NCBI RefSeq assembly: GCF_900109745.1
Contig: NZ_FOAV01000001.1
Coordinates: 310,001 to 374,000 of the forward strand
Source of the DNA: Roseateles sp. YR242
Lineage (GTDB): Bacteria; Pseudomonadota; Gammaproteobacteria; Burkholderiales; Burkholderiaceae_C
Direction of reading: 5' to 3'
DNA length: 64,000 nucleotides
The notes under the pieces: generated by a model
Database searches by the model: none
Seen by the model: only the letters and a program-made list of their open reading frames with translations
What the model was told of the DNA's origin: nothing
In this document: piece by piece, positions 9,645-17,124 of the stretch
Position numbering within the stretch: position 1 is the first letter of the stretch
Layout of the letters: each line of letters opens with the position of its first letter
Program-made: the position numbers and the translations under genes

Positions 9645-11339
9645 ATGACCCGCCACCTGCCTGCCACCTCGGCGTGCCCACTGACCTCGCGCCGCCTGCC
9701 GCGCCCGATGCCCCACCCGCAGCCGGGCTCTGGCCGTCTTGTGCGCATGGCGGCCGCCTTGGGGATTGCCGCCACGCTGGGTCTTGGCCTGAGCCTGGTG
9801 CCCGCTGCGGCCGCACAGGCCCAGACCCTGCGCTGGGCCGGGGCGGGCGACATGCAGACCGCCGACCCGCATTCCCAGAACGAGATCGTCACCAACGCCA
9901 TGAATGGCCAGGTCTACGAGCGGCTGACGGCGCGGGACAAGAGCCTGAACATCGTGCCCAGCCTGGCCACCGAATGGACCCAGGTGAAGCCCACGCTTTG
10001 GCGGGTGAAGCTGCGCCAGGGCGTGAAATTCCAGGACGGCACGCCGTTCTCGGCGGACGACGTGGTGTTTTCGGTCAACCGCGCCAAGGACGTCAACTCC
10101 AACATTGCAGCGTACGCCCAGGCGGTGGGCACGCCTCGCAAGGTGGATGACTTCACGGTGGAATTCCAGCTCGATCAGGTGAACCCGATCTTCCTGCAGC
10201 ACCTGGACCTGATCTTCATCATGAGCAAGCGCTGGAGCGAGCAGCACAAGGTCACCAAGCCGCAGAACTACAAGGACAAGGACGAGACCTACGCCGCCAC
10301 CCACAGCAACGGCACCGGCCCCTTTGAAATGACGGACCGCCAGCCCGGCATCCGCACCACGTTCAAGCGCAACCCGTCCTGGTGGGGCAAGTTCGACGGC
10401 AATGTGCAGGAGGCCGTCTTCACCCCCATCGCCAATGATTCGACCCGACTGGCGGCGCTTGTCTCCGGCGAGGTGGATGTGGTGCTGGACCCGGCCCCGC
10501 GCGACCTCAACAAGCTCAAGCAGACCAGCGGCGTGAAGGTGCTGGAGGGGCCGGAGAACCGGGTGATCTTCATCGGCATGGACCAGGCGCGGGACAAGCT
10601 GCTGTATGGGAAGGTGCCGGGGGACAAGAACCCGTTCAAGGATGCGCGGGTGCGCCAGGCGCTGTACCAGGCGATCGACATCAACGCCATCCGCGTGAAG
10701 CTCATGAATGGGCTGAGCATCCCCACCGGGGGCCTGACGCCCTCCCCGCTGGGCGCCTACGGGGATGCCCAGATCGAATCACGCCTGCCCTACGACGTGG
10801 CGGCGGCCCGCAAGCTGATGGCGGACGCCGGCTACGGCAACGGCTTCGAAGTGACGCTGGACTGCACCAACAACCGCTACGTCAACGACGAGAAGATCTG
10901 CCTGGCGCTGGCCTCGATGTGGGCGCAGTTGAAGGTGAAGGTCAACGTCAATGCGCAGCCGCGCACGCTGATGTTCCCCAAGCTGGAGAAGATGGACACC
11001 AGCCTCTACATGTTCGGCTGGGGCGGTGTGATCACCGATGCCGAGGTGGCCCTGACACCGCTGATGCGCAACCGGGGCGACAAGGGCGTGGGTTACTACA
11101 ACTTCGGCAACTGGAAGGACGACAAGTTCGACGCTTTGGCGGCCAGCTCCAGCACCGAGGCGGATATCAAGAAACGCGAGGACCTGGTGAAGGCTGCGCT
11201 GCGCGAGTTCAAGGCGCAGAACCACCTGATCCCGCTGCACCGCCAGATGATCCCCTGGGCGACCCGTCAGAACGTGACGGTGCAGCACCGGGCGGACAAC
11301 TGGTTTGAGTTGCGCTGGGTGACGGTCGGGGCCAAATAA
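9645..11339 (+). CDS. ABC transporter substrate-binding protein, family 5 (oligopeptide/nickel type)
   Basis: The precursor is 564 residues long. A long N-region precedes a secretion signal (AAALGIAATLGLGLSLVPAAAAQAQT), with cleavage likely after AQA. The mature part begins LRWAGAGDMQTADPHSQNE and contains the family 5 cluster NGQVYERLTARD...LATEW and LRQGVKFQDGTPFSADDVVFS. A ribosome site (CGGAG) precedes the ATG. Such proteins capture peptides, nickel or glutathione-like ligands and deliver them to a DppBCDF-type permease. No permease or ATPase gene lies beside it here, so it is an orphan binding protein whose partner must be elsewhere. The ligand is unknown. Confidence 0.9.
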   Translation: MTRHLPATSACPLTSRRLPRPMPHPQPGSGRLVRMAAALGIAATLGLGLSLVPAAAAQAQTLRWAGAGDMQTADPHSQNEIVTNAMNGQVYERLTARDKSLNIVPSLATEWTQVKPTLWRVKLRQGVKFQDGTPFSADDVVFSVNRAKDVNSNIAAYAQAVGTPRKVDDFTVEFQLDQVNPIFLQHLDLIFIMSKRWSEQHKVTKPQNYKDKDETYAATHSNGTGPFEMTDRQPGIRTTFKRNPSWWGKFDGNVQEAVFTPIANDSTRLAALVSGEVDVVLDPAPRDLNKLKQTSGVKVLEGPENRVIFIGMDQARDKLLYGKVPGDKNPFKDARVRQALYQAIDINAIRVKLMNGLSIPTGGLTPSPLGAYGDAQIESRLPYDVAAARKLMADAGYGNGFEVTLDCTNNRYVNDEKICLALASMWAQLKVKVNVNAQPRTLMFPKLEKMDTSLYMFGWGGVITDAEVALTPLMRNRGDKGVGYYNFGNWKDDKFDALAASSSTEADIKKREDLVKAALREFKAQNHLIPLHRQMIPWATRQNVTVQHRADNWFELRWVTVGAK

Positions 11340-11374
11340 AGAAGAGACCGGGAGAGGCCGCGCGCTGCCGTGGC

Positions 11375-12676
11375 CTAACGAGGAATGGGGCCCGCCTCGT
11401 TCGCGCCCGGGGGCTCCTGCCCCGCAGGTGTGGTGTTGTTGGCCAGGCGTGGCGGGGCTGCCAGCGGCACCGGCACGGGCCGCACGTCCAGGCGCACATC
11501 CAGCAGGGTGACGTCATCAGCGTCCCCCTGGCTGTTGAACCAGCCCTGCGTCCCCGCGCCGCGATAGAGCCGGAAGACAAACGCTGTACGGTCCCGGGCT
11601 TCCGTGGCGCCGGGTCGCACGCGCGCCGCCATGGCCCGCACTTCGCCGGTGGGCGCCGTGATCAGTTCAGCCATGGCCTGCACGATACGGTTGTCCCCCA
11701 GGATGTCTGTCTGAAAGGTGTTGACCGGACCGGGCATGGCGTGGGTGGCTCGAATGAGCCGGGCCTCCGGGACGGGGGTCTTGCGCTTCTCCGGCGTGGC
11801 CTGACCGGTGCGCAGGTCGTAGTGGTCGCCGTTGTCCAGGTAGCTCAGGCGCGCGTCCTGCACATTGAAGGCGCCCAGGGCGGGGTCGGTGCGCGCGGTG
11901 CGCAGATCCACCAGCAGCGCACCACGGGCGCCGATGATGTCCACCTGCTGCCCCTGGATCACGGCGGCGCTGTTCTCTTCGATGCCCAGGCCCAGGCGGT
12001 AGCCCTGGGCCATCATCAGCGGCAGCATGCGGCCGATGCGGCCGCGCTTCAGGAAGTGTTGGTCAACGAACAGACGATCGCTGACGAAGCCCAGGCCACG
12101 GTCGATTTCATGGCCCTCTCGCATCTGGCCGCGCATCACCCCCATCACGTCCAGTGCGTCGCGGAACATCGTACGGCTCATGATGGCGGCACCCGCGCTG
12201 GTACCTGCCACGACGCCGCCACGGCGGTAGACATCCCAAATGGCGTCCAGCATGGGCGTGTTCTTGCCGTCGGGCTGGAAGGTGTCCACGATCAGCCCCT
12301 GCGCGCCCCCTGAGAAGAACACCGCGTTGGACGCCCGCACCTTCGCGATCAGCGCCGGATCGTTGAGATTTTTCTGCAGGTCCGCGCCTTCCAGGCGGGG
12401 CGCGACGGGAATATGTTCCGCCTGCGCACCGTGGCGCTGCAGCACCTGCACGATGGCGTTGGCGGATTGTTCCGGTACGGCGGAAGCGGTGGCGAGCACC
12501 GCAAAACGGGCCTTGCCCGGCCCACCGGCCTCTTGCACGATGCGTTGCCACACCGCGTCGTTGTCGTAGCGGAGATTGCCGCCAATGACGATGGCGGTCT
12601 GCGCATGGGCGACGTGCCAGCCACAGGCCACCAGCAGCAGGACAGGCGCACGGAGAAGACGGCTCAGCGTATGCAT
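11375..12676 (-). CDS. Secreted cyanophycinase (peptidase family S51)
   Basis: The precursor is 433 residues with a signal peptide ending near HVAHA-Q. The mature protein begins TAIVIGGNLRYDN and has the S51 class-I-amidotransferase-like fold elements: FFSGGAQ and the serine elbow VVAGTSAGAAIMS. An additional 150 or so C-terminal residues form a separate domain. Cyanophycinases hydrolyse multi-L-arginyl-poly-L-aspartate to beta-Asp-Arg dipeptides. The signal peptide suggests an extracellular CphE-type enzyme that scavenges polymer released by other cells, rather than internal reserve turnover. No cyanophycin synthetase is present in the window. The enzyme class is well supported; extracellular location is inferred. 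Confidence 0.88.
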   Translation of the reverse strand: MHTLSRLLRAPVLLLVACGWHVAHAQTAIVIGGNLRYDNDAVWQRIVQEAGGPGKARFAVLATASAVPEQSANAIVQVLQRHGAQAEHIPVAPRLEGADLQKNLNDPALIAKVRASNAVFFSGGAQGLIVDTFQPDGKNTPMLDAIWDVYRRGGVVAGTSAGAAIMSRTMFRDALDVMGVMRGQMREGHEIDRGLGFVSDRLFVDQHFLKRGRIGRMLPLMMAQGYRLGLGIEENSAAVIQGQQVDIIGARGALLVDLRTARTDPALGAFNVQDARLSYLDNGDHYDLRTGQATPEKRKTPVPEARLIRATHAMPGPVNTFQTDILGDNRIVQAMAELITAPTGEVRAMAARVRPGATEARDRTAFVFRLYRGAGTQGWFNSQGDADDVTLLDVRLDVRPVPVPLAAPPRLANNTTPAGQEPPGANEAGPIPR

Positions 12677-13064
12677 GACCCCAATAGTGCCGCGCTGGAC
12701 AGCGGAGATCCAGCAGCACCACCGGAATCAGGGATTCGTGAGTGGCGAAATGCCGGAAAGCTGCGGTTCGTTTAGGGACGCCCTGCATAACTCCCGCGAG
12801 CCGATTTAGCCCTGACTCCGCGGCCTTGGGGCGCCCCATGGCGCGAGCCGCAGCGTTGTCGCGGTCGGAGTCGCCCTGACGCAGGCGCCGCAGGCGCTTG
12901 TCGATAGGGTACATCCGGTACTACAACCACTACCGAATACGGTGGCGGCCTTCGCGGAATGAGCACCGTCGAGTACCGAGAGCTTGCTGCCAGCGCGTAG
13001 ATCAGCGCCATCGTCCTGCGGCGAACGGCGGCTTCAGGCTGAAAGCGGACGTCCGAGCAAGATG
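12677..13064. other. 388-bp accessory intergenic region with insertion-sequence debris
   Basis: No intact gene is visible. The region lies between the cyanophycinase start and the SUKH gene and contains the frameshifted transposase remnant listed separately. The rest shows no readable protein on either strand. Confidence 0.6.
12898..13000 (+). pseudogene. Remnant of IS3-family transposase (OrfB C-terminus), frameshifted
   Basis: One frame reads YIRYYNHYRIR, matching the conserved end of IS3-family OrfB integrases (usual form YIxYYNxxRI). The expected continuation GLRGMSTVEYRELAASA-stop (usual form LKGMSPVEYR) is present but in the next frame. Removing one base near 12941-12944 joins them. 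Only the last 34 or so codons survive, so this is a dead fragment and indicates past transposition next to the toxin/immunity-like genes. Confidence 0.68.
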
Positions 13065-13511
13065 TCAGGCATGCGGCGCTCTGCCTCGACTTACCTGGTC
13101 GTACCACTCCTTGGTCTTCGCCCAAAGTTCGCGAATTGTTGAATTCACCGGAGTAACTTCCTCTCCGTCCTCTGGCGTCCATTCAAAGACCGAGCCAGTC
13201 TCGACGTCAATTCCCCAGGTAGCGCCGACCCCGTTGTCTCCAAACGCAACAGCTCCTCGCCAGAACTTCGGCTGCCATGTTTCCGCGCGTAGGGACAGCG
13301 TGAGACTGACTGCCGACGCGGTCTCTCCGTCTTGCGTTTCAATCAAGGGGTAGAGGAATCCTGCGTTTGTTGGACCGCGCAGTCCGTTTGCAAGTCGGTA
13401 GAGCTCTGCAAGTGCGGCAGGGATAGCGTGTCCCAAAGCCAATTCTGCGGCGCCGAAGTCTCCCAGCGCACATGGCGGGCGGGTTTCGTAACAAGCTAGG
13501 TCTTGAGCCAT
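13065..13511 (-). CDS. SMI1/KNR4 (SUKH superfamily) protein, possible immunity protein
   Basis: This 148-residue soluble protein shows SUKH features: LGHAIPAALAELYRLANGL near residues 27-46, then FLYPLIE, and the core strand pair AVAFGDNGVGATWGIDVETG followed by VFEWTPEDGEE. SUKH proteins are the commonest immunity partners of bacterial polymorphic and contact-dependent toxins, though some have other binding roles. It follows two coupled unknown genes on the same strand and lies beside insertion-sequence debris, which fits a toxin/immunity locus. No toxin domain was identified nearby, so the immunity role is inference. The family assignment is good. Confidence 0.75.
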   Translation of the reverse strand: MAQDLACYETRPPCALGDFGAAELALGHAIPAALAELYRLANGLRGPTNAGFLYPLIETQDGETASAVSLTLSLRAETWQPKFWRGAVAFGDNGVGATWGIDVETGSVFEWTPEDGEEVTPVNSTIRELWAKTKEWYDQVSRGRAPHA

Positions 13512-13694
13512 CGTCTGATGAAGGAGTGCGGCCCAAGCAGGATAGCGCCGTTAGCCAATGCCTGCCAAAGGCGGACGACCGCTTTCGCTGCAAAGGCATC
13601 CCCCCAACTTTTGGGCTCAACCTTGATGCGGATCATCGCCCAGGCACAGAGACTGGCTGTCCAACTTCTGGGGGCCCGGGCATGACACGGTGCT
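13512..13694. other. Short non-coding gap with two IS-end-like segments
   Basis: The segment contains CCCAACTTTTGGGCTC near 13603 and TCCAACTTCTGGGGGC near 13661, two diverged direct copies about 58 bases apart. Both resemble the terminal TGTCCAACTTTNGGGG ends of several IS3-type elements. A reading frame of about 46-69 codons on the minus strand overlaps the SUKH start and is not convincing. Confidence 0.4.
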
Positions 13695-14156
13695 TCACCC
13701 GCCACCTCCCCGCCTGCGCAACTCCGCGTCGGTGACGTGGCCCCAGGCTATGGCTTTGTCCAGATAGTTGGCCGGGCTGGGGTCCTCCCCAGGGGGGAAC
13801 TGCCTGTGCTCATTGATCACGAATCCATCCGGCAGCGTGGCGGGCAGTTGGCCGAGACCAAAGTCTTCAGCAGGCTGGTTGCCGGACGAAAACGCGTGCG
13901 CTGCCCATACGGTGATCATGTCGTCGCCATCGAGCAATTTCCTCAGGTACTGCTGCCACGTGAAATTGGTGTGTATCAACATGAATCCCGGCCTCCGGCG
14001 GTTGGCCTGCGTGAAGTTGACCAGTCCTTCCGCCACCTGGATATCGAGGTTGAAGAGTTGGCAGTACTTGGCCACACCTTCAATCCACCGTGTAGCCTGC
14101 GCCTCTGTTGCCGGAGGATCCGCTCGACCCAAGATTTCCTGCAGAGATGTCTTCAT
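13695..14156 (-). CDS. Hypothetical protein coupled to the upstream unknown gene
   Basis: This 153-residue protein has no recognised domain. It is acidic to neutral, without a signal peptide or membrane helix, with a mixed helical N-terminal half (LQEILGRADPPATEAQA, WIEGVAKYCQLFNLDIQ) and a Pro/Gly-rich C-terminal half ending in GGGG. The ATG overlaps the stop of the upstream gene as ATGA, so the two are translationally coupled. SUKH-encoding DNA follows 183 bases downstream. An effector, chaperone or adaptor role in a toxin/immunity set is possible but unsupported by any motif. Confidence 0.62.
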   Translation of the reverse strand: MKTSLQEILGRADPPATEAQATRWIEGVAKYCQLFNLDIQVAEGLVNFTQANRRRPGFMLIHTNFTWQQYLRKLLDGDDMITVWAAHAFSSGNQPAEDFGLGQLPATLPDGFVINEHRQFPPGEDPSPANYLDKAIAWGHVTDAELRRRGGGG

Positions 14157-14851
14157 GATGGTCTTGCCGAACTCGCTCTTGGGATTTCCTTCGCTCCACC
14201 TGGGGGACCGAACAAGCTTGTCCGCTTGTCGTAGTGAGGCCGCAGAGATTTCGGAAAAACTCCCTTTGCCAGACTGCGACGCTGCGCCTGCGAGCACTCG
14301 GACAGGTTGATGACATAGACCTTGTTGCTCTCGATCTCGAACCCGGCTCTGGGCCCGACAATCGACTGCGTCATCTTGGCATTCGCTGGCTTGGACAAGT
14401 CGGTCACGCGCTTCTGAAGCCAGGTCCGCTTGGCAGTCAATTCGAGGCGAAGTTGCGCCAAGGCGGCGTTTCGGGCTTCCTGCTTGGTACGGTCTCGCGA
14501 CCTCGCAGCCCCCAATCGACCTTCAATGCCTTCGATCCTGGGAATGAGAGCGGCATGGTGGTCAGCGGTGATGGCAAGTGCCTCCTCGTCGTCGGCGGCA
14601 CGCAGGTCTCTCAAGATGGCCACGTAGGCTTCATTGCTACGCCGGTCCCGGCTGCTGGCCTCCAATGAAGTTCGCATTTCGCCGAAGGATTGAAGCCGCT
14701 GGACGACCGAGCCCGGGACAAGCGCCCTCAGTTGGGCAGCCTGGCGCTGCATCAGCGGGCTCTCATGGAGGCATTGAATGAAATGTGCCTGCGCCTCCAG
14801 TCTGCCACCGCCTCCCAGCGCCGCCGAATGATCCGTGACGGGACTGGTCAC
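14153..14851 (-). CDS. Hypothetical protein with N-terminal S-x-x-MQxQ motif (toxin/eCIS-cargo-like)
   Basis: This 232-residue soluble protein probably starts at GTG. Residues 22-52 contain CLHESPLMQRQAAQLRAL followed by a VVQR segment. This pattern is like the short Gln-rich motifs before DUF4157-type or contractile-injection-associated proteins (recalled family knowledge, not searched). The middle (about 60-150) is a charged helical region (RLRD/LRAADDEEAL, IEGIEGRLGAARSRDR) likely to be coiled coil. The C-terminal 80 residues are basic and end in low-complexity SSARPS. The same N-terminal pattern occurs in the product of 19939-21057. No catalytic motif was recognised. Confidence 0.62.
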   Translation of the reverse strand: MTSPVTDHSAALGGGGRLEAQAHFIQCLHESPLMQRQAAQLRALVPGSVVQRLQSFGEMRTSLEASSRDRRSNEAYVAILRDLRAADDEEALAITADHHAALIPRIEGIEGRLGAARSRDRTKQEARNAALAQLRLELTAKRTWLQKRVTDLSKPANAKMTQSIVGPRAGFEIESNKVYVINLSECSQAQRRSLAKGVFPKSLRPHYDKRTSLFGPPGGAKEIPRASSARPS

Positions 14852-15065
14852 ACGTTTCTCAGGCTCTGCAGCGGACGAGCGATGGTCACTGCCTTAAATT
14901 TTCGATTGGTCGGACACCGGTCTTCTCTTCCCCTCCCCAGCCGACGAGGCCCGAGGACGACGCTATCCGACCGGGTGTCAACACGGCATCGGGCGCCAGC
15001 CGATATTGACCCTCACAAAACCCGAGGTTCGCCTTGGAGGCGGGAATGACCACAGCCCGATGGGA

Positions 15066-15980
15066 CTATTTGACCTGCAGCCCATCGACCAGCCGTTTCA
15101 TCAGCCGCGGCTCGCGCAATCGTTCCACCCACCAGTCCAGCGCGTTCCCTGCATGCTCCCCGCGCCAGGCGACGTAGAGTGTGTTGGGTTCCCGTGGGTC
15201 GGCCGTCTTCTTCTCGACAAGCTCCCCGCTCGCGATGAGCGCGGAGACACGGTGCCGAGGCAACCACCCCACGGCCAAGCCGGCTCGCTGCGCCTCGATC
15301 TTGGCCGCCATGCTGGGCACCGCCAGTTGCTCCTGGCCGCCATGCACGCCATAGGTCCGCGCGCTGATGCCTCGGGAGGTGTCGGCGACCACGGCCGCGC
15401 GGTATGGCTGAATGTGCTCGCGCTTCAAGGGCCCTGCTGCGGATGCTAAGGGGTGCCTGGCCCCCACCGCAAAAACCCAGTCCATGACGCCCAGTTCAAA
15501 CCAGCGCAGACCGGGAATGGCCGGAGGCTCATTGGTGGCGCCGATGACCAGATCCGCCCTGCCCTCGCGCAGCGCACTCCAGGTGCCACCGAGCACCTCA
15601 TGGGTAATGCGCAGCCCCACGCCTGACTTCAGCTTGTCGAAGTCGGCGATGACGGGGAGCAATGTCTGGAACTCCAGCAGTTCATCGGTCACGATGGCCA
15701 GCCGGTCCTCCCACCCGCTGGCAATCTGACGCACGCGGGTGTTCAGGCGGCTCATGTCCGTCAGCAAACGCTCGGCCTCTTCCGCCAGCAGTTTCCCCGC
15801 CGGGGTCAGTTCAAGCCGATACCGCCGCCGGTCAAACAGCAGCGCGTCATAACGGGCTTCCAGTTGCCGGGCCGCATGCGAGATGGTGGACGGTGCCTTG
15901 CCCAACTGTGCGGCGGCCTTGGAGAGGCTGCCCGTGCCACGAATGGCTTGCAGCATGGCGAGTTCGTCTTGGGTAAGCAT
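15066..15980 (-). CDS. LysR-family transcriptional regulator
   Basis: This 304-residue regulator has an N-terminal helix-turn-helix (residues about 3-60: LAMLQAIRGTGSLSKAAAQL, then APSTISHAARQLEARY) and the periplasmic-binding-protein-like effector domain. The start MLTQDELAMLQ is chosen because the DNA-binding domain begins there; the longer frame upstream is not protein-like. Unusually for a LysR/SDR pair, the neighbouring SDR gene is on the same strand just upstream rather than divergent, so co-transcription is possible over a 200-base gap. The ligand and targets are unknown. Confidence 0.9.
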   Translation of the reverse strand: MLTQDELAMLQAIRGTGSLSKAAAQLGKAPSTISHAARQLEARYDALLFDRRRYRLELTPAGKLLAEEAERLLTDMSRLNTRVRQIASGWEDRLAIVTDELLEFQTLLPVIADFDKLKSGVGLRITHEVLGGTWSALREGRADLVIGATNEPPAIPGLRWFELGVMDWVFAVGARHPLASAAGPLKREHIQPYRAAVVADTSRGISARTYGVHGGQEQLAVPSMAAKIEAQRAGLAVGWLPRHRVSALIASGELVEKKTADPREPNTLYVAWRGEHAGNALDWWVERLREPRLMKRLVDGLQVK

Positions 15981-16180
15981 CGATGGGCATGGACGGGGAA
16001 GGCCGTCATTCTGTGCGAGTGTTGCGGGGGAGGCCAGCGGGCCGAACCCCAGGTGGGAGGCACATCGCCAGGCGCCGCAAAGAACAACGCGCCGAAGCCC
16101 TGCGAAACACCGGACTTCAGCGCGTGATGGGCCCGGCATCGCCCACCGCAGCGGTGCGACAGCCGGTTAGCCCAGGCAGA

Positions 16181-16930
16181 TCACAGGTTGCTCATGCCAC
16201 CGTCCACGATGATTTCGGAGCCCACGATGAAGGCCGACTCCTTGGCGGACAGGTGCAGCACGGTGGATGCCAGCTCCTCAGGGGTGCCGAAGCGGCCCAC
16301 CGGGATCTGGCCCTGGATGGCGGCGGCGGTAGCCTCCAGCGTGGCCGAATCCAGGCCGAGCTTGCCGTACAGCGGCGTGGTGATCGGGCCGGGGCTGACC
16401 ACGTTCACTCGGGCACCGCGCGGCAGCAGTTCAGCCGACAGGGTCTTGGCCAGGGAAATCAGCGCGGCCTTGCTGGCGGCATAGACCGACGAGTTGGGCA
16501 TACCGGTGTGCGCGTTGATGGAACCGTTGATGACGATCGCGGCACCAGCGCGCAGCAGCGGCGTCAGCGCCTGGATCTGGAAGTACGGGCCCTTGACGTT
16601 CGCATTGAAGGTGTCGTCCCACAGCGACTCGGGCACGTCGGCAAACGGTGCGAACTTGGCGACGCCGGCGTTGATGAAGATGGCATCCAGCTGGATGTCC
16701 CGATCTTGCAGGGCGGTGGCGAGACGTTGGGCCTCTTCCACGCTGCCAGCGTCATTGCGCAGGGCGATGGCGCCGTGGCCGATGTCGGCTTGTGCACGGG
16801 CCAGCGCCTGCTCGTCACGGCCAGTGATGACAACACGGGCGCCTTCGTTGGCATAGGCCTTGGCTGCTGCCAGGCCGATGCCGCTGCTGCCGCCAGTGAC
16901 GAGAACGGTTTGGTTTGCGAAGCGGGTCAT
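16181..16930 (-). CDS. SDR family oxidoreductase
   Basis: This 249-residue classical short-chain dehydrogenase has the cofactor motif TGGSSGIGLAAA near residues 12-23, INAGVA, the catalytic serine in VINGSINAH, the YAASKAAL Tyr-x-x-x-Lys pair, and a family-typical end IVGSEIIVDGGMSNL. AAGGAA precedes the ATG at 16930. GRDEQ after the second strand suggests NADP preference. It sits upstream of a same-strand LysR gene, which may regulate it. The substrate cannot be told. Confidence 0.9.
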   Translation of the reverse strand: MTRFANQTVLVTGGSSGIGLAAAKAYANEGARVVITGRDEQALARAQADIGHGAIALRNDAGSVEEAQRLATALQDRDIQLDAIFINAGVAKFAPFADVPESLWDDTFNANVKGPYFQIQALTPLLRAGAAIVINGSINAHTGMPNSSVYAASKAALISLAKTLSAELLPRGARVNVVSPGPITTPLYGKLGLDSATLEATAAAIQGQIPVGRFGTPEELASTVLHLSAKESAFIVGSEIIVDGGMSNL

Positions 16931-17124
16931 GATGTTTCCTTGGGTTGGTTGCGTAGGAGGCGGCGGGAACTGTTTGGTTTGTTGCCGTCGCCGTGCCTGA
17001 ATATTCGCCCACCTACCCTGGGAAGCCATGCCATGTATTCGATGCAGACGTTCGAAGCCATCGAACGTGTTTTGGCAGGCGTGTCGCGCGTAGATGTCGC
17101 GCGTGCGCACCGCCATCGTTCGCA

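Noticed and set aside
13496-13705. Small gene of 46-69 codons between the unknown gene and SUKH
   Set aside because: Starts with GTG, overlaps both neighbours and covers IS-end-like sequence; not convincing as protein.
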